64,000 bases of DNA, taken from CGIF01 sp031673915. Its GTDB lineage: Bacteria > Bacillota_I > Bacilli_A > Mycoplasmatales > CGIF01. The stretch covers positions 62,001 through 126,000 of the forward strand of contig CP125277.1 in assembly GCA_031673915.1 (NCBI GenBank). Direction: 5' to 3'. The notes under the pieces are model-generated. The model did no database searches and had not been told where the DNA came from. It was given only the letters and a program-made list of their open reading frames with translations. Every line of letters begins with the position of its first letter. The first letter of the stretch is position 1. Position numbers and translations under genes: made by a program. Shown here one piece after another: positions 12,566-20,223 of the stretch.

Positions 12566-12949
12566 TTAATTTTCAACCCTTATTCCAGCACTTTTAATGC
12601 TACCTAAAACTGTTTTTCTAGCTTTTTCTAAACTATCGGTGTTCAAATCTTTCATCTTAATTTGAGCTATTTCATCAACAGAAGCAGATGAAATTACCTT
12701 CTCACCTTTAAGAAAATTCTTTAATAAAATTGAAGTTGCAGTTCCTTTAACCTCAAAATTATAACTTTTATCCTCAAAGACTTCAATTTTAACAGTAACT
12801 ATTTTTCCTGCTTCTTGATCACTAGTCTTAGCGTTAAACTCCCTACAGAATGTTGGCATATTAATGCCCCATGAAGACAAAGCAGCTCCTGGCTTTGCTT
12901 GATTGCAAGGTAGTTGTAAAGTTCCTCTTCTCAAAATTTTCTTTTGCAT
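12566..12949 (-). CDS. rplK: 50S ribosomal protein L11
   Basis: Binds the GTPase-associated centre of 23S rRNA. The 127-residue frame contains the N-terminal QLPCNQAKPGAALSSWGINM block (family: [21 protein letters not shown]...GVNI) and the C-terminal SVDEIAQIKMKDLNTDSLEKARKTVLGSIKSAG block. The proline-rich linker is poorly conserved and the protein is shorter than the usual 141 residues. It is the first gene of the rplK-rplA pair, 28 nt beyond tRNA-Ile. Confidence 0.93.
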   Translation of the reverse strand: MQKKILRRGTLQLPCNQAKPGAALSSWGINMPTFCREFNAKTSDQEAGKIVTVKIEVFEDKSYNFEVKGTATSILLKNFLKGEKVISSASVDEIAQIKMKDLNTDSLEKARKTVLGSIKSAGIRVEN

Positions 12950-12977
12950 AATAAATTAATAATAAATTGACGTAAAT

Positions 12978-13054
12978 TGGTAGGACCAAGTGGAATCGAA
13001 CCACCGACCTTACCCTTATCAGGGGTACGCTCTAACCGACTGAGCTATGGTCCC
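12978..13054 (-). tRNA. tRNA-Ile(GAU)
   Basis: A 77-nt cloverleaf with GGGACCA acceptor, anticodon loop CTGATAA (anticodon GAT), a TTCGATT T-loop and an encoded CCA end. It lies between the YebC-family gene and rplK on the same strand and so is probably cotranscribed. Confidence 0.96.
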
Positions 13055-13058
13055 ATTT

Positions 13059-13784
13059 CTATTCCTTCTTCTCAAATATGTTTGTAAAAATCCTCAAATC
13101 ACAATCTATTTCTGATATTTTTTTCTTACTCTCTAAAAAATAACGAACGCTTTCTTCAGATTTTAAAGAAATTGGAAAAAATGGAGATAAAATATTTTCT
13201 AGTTGTGAATCAACAATTTCAGAATTAAATTTCAAACTTTCAAAAGCATCATCTCTAACTTGTTTTTCTGAAAAGAAAATCTCAAAATTTCAATTTAAAT
13301 CATGTAATTCTTCTATTTTATTAATTTTATCAATAATTTCTGAAGAAAGAGAAGAAAAGATAAAATTTTCTAAATTATTATTAGTTTTTAATCTAATTAA
13401 ATAAAGAGATTCGAAATATTCAAAAACACTCTTATTATTAACTTTTTCAAACCCAATTAACTCAGCAACTTCTAAAACCTTCTCCTTTTCTTCATCTTCA
13501 ATAAAACCTTCTAAACATCAAATAATATCAAAACTTGAACTATAAATTATTTGAGAAAACACTTTATCACTTTCTTGCTTGTTATTTATCTTTTCTATAA
13601 TAGCATTGACTTTTTCTTTTGGAAAACTATTTTCCCTTGCTAAAGCGAATACTTTTTCATAATTTCCTTCTTTACGAATAATCATTTCGATTTTCTTTCT
13701 TAACTTAAGAAATGTTTCGCTTTTTAATCTATCGTTTCGATCTTTTTTATGCTTTACGTTACTAGCGTGGGAATGTCCTGCCAT
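13059..13784 (-). CDS. YebC/TACO1-family protein, divergent
   Basis: A 241-residue frame starting MAGHSHASNVKHKKDRND, clearly related to the MAGHSKWANIKHRK start of YebC/PmpR/TACO1. Family members are known as transcriptional regulators or, in more recent work, as ribosome-associated factors that relieve translation stalling. Past the first 40 residues conservation is weak. The usual acidic NNIERAIKKG block survives only as PKEKVNAIIEKINN. The last codons are UGA-containing and end at TAG 13059, 5 nt from tRNA-Ile. Which YebC subfamily it belongs to is not resolved. Confidence 0.8.
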
Positions 13785-13833
13785 TTTTATAATTTAATGA
13801 ATAAATAATTAAACAAAAAGGATAAAATTTTCT

Positions 13834-14244
13834 TTATCTCTTTGAGAATTGAGGAGCCTTTCGAGCAGCTTTCAATCCATACTTTTTTCTTTCTTTAACA
13901 CGAGAATCTCTAGTTAAAAGAGAAAAGTTTTTTAATGTTGTTCTACAATCGGGATAAAGCTTTAACAAAGCTCTAGCAATTCCTAGCCTTAATGCTTCCA
14001 TTTGGCCTGTAAATCCACCTCCTCTAATTGTAGCCTTTATGTTATAACTATTTTGTTTGTCTAATAGTTTAAGAGGTTGAATAACAACTGAAGCAAATGA
14101 AAGATTACCAGAAAAATATTCCTCAAATTTCTTTCCATTTACAGAAATTGTTCCATTTCCTTGCTCTAAATAAACACGAGCTGTTGAAGATTTTCTTCTT
14201 CCAACTCCAAATTGATAGCGAGTTAAATCAAATGTATTTTTCAT
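13834..14244 (-). CDS. rpsI: 30S ribosomal protein S9
   Basis: Small-subunit head protein whose C-terminal tail reaches the P-site tRNA. The 136-residue frame has the typical YQFGVGRRKSSTARVYL start, GGGFTGQMEALRLGIARAL core, and the DSRVKERKKYGLKAARKAPQFSKR tail with the conserved terminal Lys-Arg. The ATG overlaps the rplM stop (TAATG), as expected for the rplM-rpsI pair. Confidence 0.97.
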   Translation of the reverse strand: MKNTFDLTRYQFGVGRRKSSTARVYLEQGNGTISVNGKKFEEYFSGNLSFASVVIQPLKLLDKQNSYNIKATIRGGGFTGQMEALRLGIARALLKLYPDCRTTLKNFSLLTRDSRVKERKKYGLKAARKAPQFSKR

Positions 14245-14732
14245 TATTTGCTTACCTTATTAATTAATACAAAATTCTTTTCTTGTGCTTTATGTGGATG
14301 ATCAACACCAGTATAAATAAAAAGTCTTTTTAATTGTTGTCTTGAAAGCTTATTATGAGGCATTAAACCTTTAATAACCCTATATACCAACTCTTGAGAA
14401 TATTTCTTAAGCATAACTTCAGAAGTTCTCTCTCTCATTCCTCCTGGATAACCAGAGTAATTGTAATATTTTTTGTTAGCAAGTTTATTTCCTGTTAAAA
14501 CAACTTTATCTGAGTTTATTAAAACAATGTGATTTCCTAAATCAAGATTATAAATAAAATCTCTATTATTTTTTCCTCTCAAAATTCTTGATATTTCAAC
14601 AGCAGCTCTTCCTAAAACCTCTCCGCTTAAATCAAAGAAGTATCACCCTCTTTCGTTTTTCACAGTTGGATTTGAAGTATACTGAGATAAACTATTTTTG
14701 TTTATTGATTTTTCTATTTTATCTGAGTTCAT
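14244..14732 (-). CDS. rplM: 50S ribosomal protein L13
   Basis: Early-assembling large-subunit protein, 162 residues. It contains RGWYFFDLSGEVLGRAAVEISRILRGK at the N terminus (family: W..vDA....GRLAS.ia..LrGK), GDHVVVINADKV as GNHIVLINSDKV, and the MPHNKLSRQQLKRLFIY block. The conserved W is a UGA codon. I start at ATG 14732; the first 25 residues extend beyond typical L13 by a short leader. It overlaps rpsI by one base. Confidence 0.95.
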
Positions 14733-14768
14733 TTTGGTCTAAATTTTTAAGTCTGTATGTTAATTAAA

Positions 14769-14835
14769 TTTTTAGTGAAAAATTAGAATAAATTTACATT
14801 TTTTCAAAAATGAATAAAAAATTTTCACTAAAAAT
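14769..14835 (-). terminator. Imperfect hairpin between gatC and rplM, with a TTTTTAGTG motif
   Basis: ATTTTTAGTGAAAAATT (14769-14785) pairs with AATTTTCACTAAAAAT at about 14820-14835 apart from one bulge. The hairpin begins immediately after the gatC stop and could end the alpha-operon transcript. Its TTTTTAGTG is also one of six copies found in gaps of the ribosomal gene region. Confidence 0.5.
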
Positions 14836-15135
14836 CTAACTATTTTTATTTACAAATACAAATTTTTCATCCTCTATTAAAGCATTCTTTTGAATACTTT
14901 CTTTTTTAACTTTAAGTATTTTATATCTTTTTTCAACTTCTTTTAAATCAGAAATAGATAAAAATTTATCAACTATATTGTTAGATTTCTTAATATTATT
15001 GCCTAAATCAGTTTCTTTAAATTTTGAAAGCATTAATTCAACATTATTAAAACTTTTCAAAAAAAAATCAAACTCATCTTCTGCTATTCTTATTTGAGCA
15101 TTATTAGCTAATTTCTTTAATTTATTCTTATCCAT
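14836..15135 (-). CDS. gatC: Probable aspartyl/glutamyl-tRNA amidotransferase subunit C
   Basis: Small GatCAB subunit; the complex amidates Glu-tRNA-Gln (and Asp-tRNA-Asn) so that Gln-tRNA can be made. The 99-residue frame has the GatC layout: KLKKLANNAQIRIAEDEFDFFLKSFNNVELML (family: hlA.LArlel.eeE...f...l..ii), a central D-L block, and an EDEKFVFVNK end like the family's ...yf.VPkv. Conservation is low and gatA and gatB are not in the window, so the call rests on the pattern. It starts 1 nt before the truA stop region, in tight coupling. Confidence 0.65.
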   Translation of the reverse strand: MDKNKLKKLANNAQIRIAEDEFDFFLKSFNNVELMLSKFKETDLGNNIKKSNNIVDKFLSISDLKEVEKRYKILKVKKESIQKNALIEDEKFVFVNKNS

Positions 15136-15136
15136 T

Positions 15137-15916
15137 TTATTGCAATTGCATTTTTTCTTTAATAAAATTAATTTTTCATAAATAAAGTCCAGAAGAAGGC
15201 GCTATGTTCTTATACTTCATATCTACTAAACCATTTAATCTAGAGCGCAAATGATTGACATCTTTATCAAATCTGTAATAATGCAAAGATTCTCCAACAA
15301 TAGCTCTTATTTGATAACGAACAAAACCTTTAGCTATAATTCTAATAACAACAAAATCGTCCTTTTTTAAAACAATTATTTTTTCTATAGTTCTTATTGT
15401 ATTTTTCTTATTTTTGTTTCTAAATCTACAATAAGAAAAATTAAAAAAATCATGAGTTCCTTGAAAATTTTTTATTATCTTTCTAAATTTGTTAACAACT
15501 ATCGGTAAATTAAAATTTCAACAATAATTATCTTTAAAAATATCAAAAGCTCCTGTTTTTATATAATAACGATACTCTTTCAATTTAACATCGTTAATCG
15601 GATGAAAATCATTATTAACTTTTCGAACAGAATTAACAACAATAAAATCTCTTAATGATTTTCTTAATATTAATTCTAATTCTACAGATGATATTTCAAA
15701 CGGAATTCTAACTGTAAAGTTTTGATCAAGAGCGTGAACTCCTCTATCAGTTCTACTTGAAGCTAATATTTTAACTTTACATTTGAAAACAGAACTTAAT
15801 CTCTTCTGAATTAACCCTTGAACAGTAATAAAGTTCAATTGTTCAGACCATCCATAAAAAGATGTTCCATCATAAGATATAGAAACTAAAAAAAGGTTAC
15901 TTTCAATATCAAGCAT
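15137..15916 (-). CDS. truA: tRNA pseudouridine synthase A
   Basis: Makes pseudouridine at positions 38-40 of the tRNA anticodon arm. The 259-residue frame has the start VSISYDGTSFYGW and the catalytic-Asp motif ASSRTDRGVHALDQ (family: asRTDaGVHA), then YRYYI, GTHDFFNFS and the C-terminal FVRYQIRAIVG (family: FL.hMVR..vG). The motif Asp within SRTDRG is intact. UGA Trp codons break the frame under the standard code. It follows rplQ with 7 nt between, a common arrangement in Firmicutes-type alpha operons. Confidence 0.93.
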
Positions 15917-15923
15917 TTATAAA

Positions 15924-16307
15924 TTAAACTAAGCTAAAAACAACTTCTGGACTATTATCTCCCAGCCTAGTACCTAATTTAATTATTCTGCTGTATCCAC
16001 CTTGACGATCTTGATATCTTTTTCCTAAAACGTTGAATAATTTATCCATCAATTTAATTTCATTATTTGTTTCAGGATCTAAACATAAATTGTTTTTTCT
16101 ATTATCTAAATAACGAAGAGATAGTCTACGAGAATGAAGATCGCCTTTTTTTGCTCAGTTAATAACCTTAGCTAAAAGTTTTGTTAGCATTTTTGCATGA
16201 GAAGAATTTACAACTACTTTCTCAAACATAATTACTTCACCTAATAAATTATTTCTAAGATGTTTTTTTCAAGCAGAATTTTTTCTTGGTTTAATTATAT
16301 ATGACAT
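15924..16307 (-). CDS. rplQ: 50S ribosomal protein L17
   Basis: Large-subunit protein near the peptide exit. The 127-residue frame contains the family's early RNLL...li..e.I.TT..kAke pattern as RNNLLGEVIMFEKVVVNSSHAKML, NWAKKGDLHSRR, and the C-terminal RYQDRQGGYSRIIKLGTRLGDNSPEVVFSLV (family: R.GGYTRI.k...R.GD.A.ma.iel). It lies downstream of rpoA, the standard alpha-operon order, with a gap of about 106 nt. Confidence 0.95.
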
Positions 16308-16413
16308 TGTTTTATTTTTCCATGAATATTTATAATAAACAAACTTCCAACTCAATTTTGTTTTTCTAAATTTATATTAAGTATATTTTAAGATTATAAC
16401 TATTTAATTGAAT

Positions 16414-17154
16414 TTAATTTATTTCTAATTCATTTAACAGTAATTTATTAATTTCTTTCGAAACTTCTAAAGCATTTACTAAAGCTTGCTTTGGAGTTAT
16501 AGATCCATCAGTCTTTATATCTAAGATTAATTGTTCTTCTTGTTTGTCTAAGTCAACAACAACCAAATTAACTTTAAAAGAAACATTCTTGACTGGATTA
16601 TAATTGCTATCAATAACAATCAATCCTTCTTCTTCTACTAAAAACTTCTGATCATTTTCTTTTTTGAATCCTCAGTGATTTCTACAGTATAATTCTATGC
16701 TTAAAACTGAATTTGGACTAACAGTACCCAAGTAAATTTCAGGATTTAAAATTTCAACAACGCCTTCAGAACTTTTAACATCATTACCAGTAACTTTGTA
16801 ATCATTATCAGTGTTATTATTAATATTAACGTTTAATTTGATAATTTCTCCATCAAATTCCTTCTTTGATTTCAAAACTAAATTTTTTAAATTTAAAATA
16901 AGATAAGGTGGTGTTTCAACAAGTCCTTCTAAAGGAACAAACTCACTTTTTATTTGTTCTTTTCCGTTTCCAATTTTTACACCTAAAATTGCAATGCCAT
17001 TTATGTAACTAAGCAAAATTCTTCTTAAATAATTTCCTAAAGTTATAGCAAACTCATTGGGAAGATTAATAAAAACAAAAGAATTATTTTCATCTTTATT
17101 TTTCTCATCTAAGCTTTTGATTTTTAAATTATTTAAAAGATCTTTTATTTCCAT
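16414..17154 (-). CDS. rpoA: RNA polymerase alpha subunit, N-terminal domain only
   Basis: Assembly platform of RNA polymerase. The 246-residue frame covers the two alphaNTD subdomains: EFAITLGNYLRRILLSYINGIA (family: TLGNALRRiLLsslpG.Av), LEGLVETPPYLILNLKNLVLK, and the last helix region DGSITPKQALVNALEV. The frame then stops at TAA. A usual bacterial alpha is about 310-330 residues, so the whole C-terminal domain, which contacts UP elements, activators and NusA, is missing. I saw no CTD-like sequence between here and rplQ, and no frameshift that would restore one. The gene starts about 28 nt after rpsK in the alpha operon. Confidence 0.93.
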
Positions 17155-17182
17155 TTTTTTACAATTATTCCTATATTAATCT

Positions 17183-17584
17183 TTATTTTCGAGGTTTCTT
17201 TGGAGGTCGACAACCATTATGAGGTATTCCAGTCATATCTACCAATTCTTCAATCTTCAAACTACGAGTTCCAAAAAATTTTCTTATTGCGGCATCACGT
17301 CCAGAACCAATTCCACGAGCTTTGATCATAACATTGAAAATTCCAAATTCAACTGCTTTTTCAATAGCCGATTCTGCAACCTTTTGAGCAGCATAAGATG
17401 TTGATTTTTTAGCACCTCTGAAACCAGAACTTCCAGAACTTGCTTGTCATAAAACTTCTCCGTTTATTTTGCTAATATTAAGAATAGTGTTATTGAAAGT
17501 TGAATAAATATTAATACATCCCCTACCTTCGCTAACTTTTTTAATTTTCTTTTTATCCAATGATTTATTAGTTGTTTTTTTCAT
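17183..17584 (-). CDS. rpsK: 30S ribosomal protein S11
   Basis: Small-subunit platform protein that contacts the mRNA path. The 133-residue frame has GCINIYSTFNNTILNISKINGEVLWQASSGSSGFRGAKKSTSYAAQ (family: hi.atfNNTivtitD..G....WsSaG..GfkGsrk.TpyAAq) and the diagnostic C-terminal IPHNGCRPPKKPRK. Its conserved Trp is a UGA codon. It lies between rpsM and rpoA. Confidence 0.97.
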
Positions 17585-17604
17585 TTTTAGTTAAAATTTA
17601 TTTT

Positions 17605-17985
17605 CTACTTAAGAGCTGTTGACTTTTTCTTATTAGCAACAGTTTTTCTAACTCCCTTATTAGTACGAGCATTATGACGAGAAGATTGACCTCTTATTGG
17701 TAAATGCTTAAGTCTTCTCAATCCTTTATAACAGGAAATTCTAATTTGTTCGTTTATATTTTGGGCAATAGCCTGTCTAAGCTCCCCTTCAATAACAAAT
17801 TCTTTTACTTCTTTACCAATATCACTAATTTGCTTATCAGTCAAATTTTTAGCTTTAATCTTTGGATCAATACCTAACTTGTCAACTATTTTTTTAGCCC
17901 TAGATTTACCAATTCCAAATATGTATGTTAATGATATATCTATATTTTTAATTCCGGGAATATCAATGTTACTAATACGAACCAT
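17605..17985 (-). CDS. rpsM: 30S ribosomal protein S13
   Basis: Head protein that forms the A-site finger bridge to the 50S. The 126-residue frame has the family start RISNIDIPGIKNIDISLTYIFGIGKSRAKKI, the central QIRISCYKGLRRLKHLPIRGQSSRHNARTNKG and a lysine-rich tail. It sits 15 nt downstream of rpmJ in the alpha operon. Confidence 0.97.
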   Translation of the reverse strand: MVRISNIDIPGIKNIDISLTYIFGIGKSRAKKIVDKLGIDPKIKAKNLTDKQISDIGKEVKEFVIEGELRQAIAQNINEQIRISCYKGLRRLKHLPIRGQSSRHNARTNKGVRKTVANKKKSTALK

Positions 17986-18000
17986 TGCTGTATACTTTCT

Positions 18001-18117
18001 TTAATTTTGTCTTTGCTTATGCTTTTGGTTAGAAGAACAAATAACTCGAAGTTTTCTCTTTCTTTTAACTATTTTGCAACAAGGGCAAATTGCTTTTATG
18101 GAACTTCTTACTTTCAT
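18001..18117 (-). CDS. rpmJ: 50S ribosomal protein L36
   Basis: Tiny zinc-binding large-subunit protein, 38 residues, starting MKVRSSIKAICPCCKIVKRK. It has the zinc-type pattern CxxC...C...H (CPCC... VICSSNQKHKQRQN), so it is the C+ (zinc-binding) form. It lies directly before rpsM and is the first gene after a 300-bp gap, so it probably heads its own transcript. Confidence 0.95.
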   Translation of the reverse strand: MKVRSSIKAICPCCKIVKRKRKLRVICSSNQKHKQRQN

Positions 18118-18418
18118 AGTTATTTTGATCTATTCTTCCTTTATTTACTTTAACTAATTTACCAACATAAACTTTCTTTTCTAAAAATATCTAGTAAATT
18201 GTTTTCTTTCGAAGTTTTTCTAATAAAAAATGTAATTGAAAATTTATTATTTAATCTAAGAAAACAAATTTTCAGTAATTTTCATTGAAATTTTAAATGT
18301 TTTATTTAAAATATTTTTAGTATTTTTATGATAACAATGAAATTTCTTTCTGATAATAATTAAAAAAACAAAAATGAAATTTTTATTAATTAAGAAAAAA
18401 ATTAGATTGTTTAAAAGA
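18118..18418 (-). promoter_or_regulatory. Intergenic gap between infA and rpmJ holding shared repeat elements
   Basis: No gene. Contains a composite element at 18295-18349: a 27-nt segment identical to one at 31346-31372 and a 36-nt segment differing at two bases from 28299-28334. All of these lie upstream of ribosomal protein genes, so a promoter or leader function is likely. On the minus strand the element reads AAAGAAATTTCATTGTTATC followed by ATAAAAATACTAAAAATATT. Confidence 0.55.
18295..18349 (-). repeat. Composite intergenic repeat, copy A
   Basis: Left part 18295-18321 is identical over 27 nt to 31346-31372. Right part 18314-18349 matches 28299-28334 at 34 of 36 positions. The two shared segments overlap at TTTTTAGT. 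It lies upstream of rpmJ. Confidence 0.8.
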
Positions 18419-18640
18419 TTAAAATCTATAAACAATTCTTCCTTTTCCAAGATCATAAGGAGAAATTTCTAGAGATACCCTATCTCCTTCAACAATTCTA
18501 ATAATCCTCTTCCCTTTACGAAGACGACCTGCCATGTTAGCTATTATAACTTGTTTGTTCTCGCTTATTTCAACCTTGAATAAACCATTTGTGAGAATTC
18601 CTATTATCTTACCTTCTGCTTTTATAAAATCTTTAGCCAT
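18419..18640 (-). CDS. infA: Translation initiation factor IF-1
   Basis: Binds the 30S A site during initiation. The 73-residue frame begins MAKDFIKAEGKIIGILTNGLFKVEI and shows the S1-like OB fold with the family RKGKRIIRIVEGDRVSLEISPYDLGKGRIVYRF ending (family: GkmRk..IRil.GD.V.vElspYDltkGrI.yR). It follows map, with a 54-bp gap, as in the usual adk-map-infA order. Confidence 0.97.
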   Translation of the reverse strand: MAKDFIKAEGKIIGILTNGLFKVEISENKQVIIANMAGRLRKGKRIIRIVEGDRVSLEISPYDLGKGRIVYRF

Positions 18641-18694
18641 ATTTCTATTATAAATATTTTACTCTATTTTTAATAACTATTATTAATTTTCGTA

Positions 18695-19444
18695 TTAAAT
18701 CGACAAAGTAAGAATTTCAACACTTTTACTGCCAATCAAAATTGTATGTTCAAAATGAGCATTCAAAAAACCATTAGAAGAAACAATTGTATTTCCATTA
18801 GAAGCAATTTTTATCTTATCATTTCCATATTGAACTAAAGGTTCAATGCAAATTATCATTCCTGGTTTAATCAAATCTCCTTCGTAATTTATCTTATAGT
18901 TTGGAATAAAAGGATCCATATGAAGCCTTCTCCCTATTCCATGACCTCCATATTCTTTAATAACAAAGCAATTTTCTTTTTCAACATAATTTTGTATAAT
19001 AGATCCTAAATCACGAGTTGTTGTTTTCCCAGGAATAATCTTTTTAATTACTTCATTCAAAGATGATTCAGTAACTTCAATCAATTTCCTTTTTTTATCG
19101 TAAAAATCGCCTTCCACAAGAAGAGGATCTTCTAGTAAAATAGTTACAGCAGCATCACCATGAAAACCTTTATAACTACAAGCTACATCAACAGAAATTA
19201 AATCACCAAAAGAAAAACATCTATCATCTGGAACACCATGAGTTAATTCGTCATTTATAGAAACACAAATTGATCCAGGAAAACCTCCATAACCAAAAGA
19301 AGAAGATTTTGCTCCATTTTTGTTCATTATCGAAACGGCAATTTTCTCTAAATCTTTTCCAGTTAAACCTGGTTTTATTTCTTCTCTAATAGTTTTAATA
19401 ATCAAAGCAACTATTTTTGAAGCAATCCTTGAATATTTAAGCAT
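18695..19444 (-). CDS. map: Methionine aminopeptidase type I
   Basis: Removes the initiator methionine from new proteins after deformylation. The 249-residue frame has all five metal ligands in family context: Asp in LISVDVACSYKGFHGDAAVT (two Asps), His in GGHGIGRRLHMDP, Glu in MIICIEPL and the last Glu in NAHFEHTILI (family has AQfEhTv). The substrate His is in DELTHGVPDD. It starts with ATG at 19444, 8 nt after the upstream adk-position gene. Confidence 0.97.
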   Translation of the reverse strand: MLKYSRIASKIVALIIKTIREEIKPGLTGKDLEKIAVSIMNKNGAKSSSFGYGGFPGSICVSINDELTHGVPDDRCFSFGDLISVDVACSYKGFHGDAAVTILLEDPLLVEGDFYDKKRKLIEVTESSLNEVIKKIIPGKTTTRDLGSIIQNYVEKENCFVIKEYGGHGIGRRLHMDPFIPNYKINYEGDLIKPGMIICIEPLVQYGNDKIKIASNGNTIVSSNGFLNAHFEHTILIGSKSVEILTLSI

Positions 19445-19452
19445 AAAAAAAA

Positions 19453-20154
19453 TTAGTTATTTTCTATAATATTCAATAAATTTTTCTTGATAGTTTCTTC
19501 GATGTTTTCATCACTCTCAATTGTCAAAGGAAACATTTTTCTTTTTTTGTTCTTTTCTTCTTTATCACTTTCTGCGAATTTCTGAATAACTTTCAAACTA
19601 TTTTGAAGATAATATTCAATAAAGAAGTCAGTGAACTTGTTAATTTGAGAAATAGTGAATTTTTCATCATTAAGAGGACAAGAATATTCAGAATCTATCA
19701 AATTAGACTGTCTATCATGAGCTTTAAAACAAAGAGGGCAAAGAAAATAATTTGATTTTGTTTTAATCAATACATCAAAAGAAAGAGGATTCGAAACAAT
19801 CATCTTGGATATCTCAATTCCAAAATCTTCCAATTTATTTTCAAGATTTTCAAACTGACTGATATTTATTGGATAATTCACAAGAACAATGTTAAAATCA
19901 CTCTTCTGACGCTTTTCGCTTTCATTAATTATTAGATCAATTACTTTATCACTAAAATCATCTTCATTGACTTTCTTAGCAAAAGAACAAAGATCTTTTT
20001 TATCTTCTTCTAACTTCAAGTTTGAAAACAACTCTTTCGACTTAGCAATATCATTCAAACCTAGAAAAATTATTCCATTATTTTGAAAATTTATTTGATT
20101 AAACAAAGGCGGTAGAAGTAAAACAGTGACTTTCGTAAAAAATTTCTTTTCCAT
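19453..20154 (-). CDS. Degenerate adenylate-kinase homologue at the adk locus
   Basis: 233 residues from ATG 20154, which has AAAGGA 6 nt upstream (a TTG start at 20169 would add five residues). It sits exactly where adk lies (secY-adk-map-infA). The LID zinc site keeps adenylate kinase spacing: C139-x2-C142-x16-C159-x2-N162, followed by Asp163. The segment NIVLVNYPINISQFENLENKL matches the family's LLDGFPRTxxQAxxLE, but DGFPRT has become VNYPIN. The P-loop GxPGxGKGT at the N terminus is absent (VTVLLLPPLFNQINFQ instead), and the catalytic arginines of the LID and core are not visible. It is probably unable to use ATP in the usual way. It may retain a structural role, or be drifting after replacement by another kinase. 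Confidence 0.72.
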   Translation of the reverse strand: MEKKFFTKVTVLLLPPLFNQINFQNNGIIFLGLNDIAKSKELFSNLKLEEDKKDLCSFAKKVNEDDFSDKVIDLIINESEKRQKSDFNIVLVNYPINISQFENLENKLEDFGIEISKMIVSNPLSFDVLIKTKSNYFLCPLCFKAHDRQSNLIDSEYSCPLNDEKFTISQINKFTDFFIEYYLQNSLKVIQKFAESDKEEKNKKRKMFPLTIESDENIEETIKKNLLNIIENN

Positions 20155-20223
20155 TTTTTTTCCTTTCAAAGTTTAAATTTATACTTTAATATTAAACTTT
20201 TTTTAGTGAATTACAATTAATAA
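20155..20223 (-). promoter_or_regulatory. Short gap with a TTTTTAGTG motif
   Basis: Between secY and the adk-position gene. It contains one copy of TTTTTAGTG at 20200-20208, the motif shared by other gaps in the ribosomal region, upstream of the adk-map-infA group. Confidence 0.35.

Noticed and set aside
18256..18456. Minus-strand 66-codon open frame between rpmJ and infA
   Set aside because: Overlaps infA in another frame and runs through the repeat element; low-complexity Ile/Phe/Asn composition.
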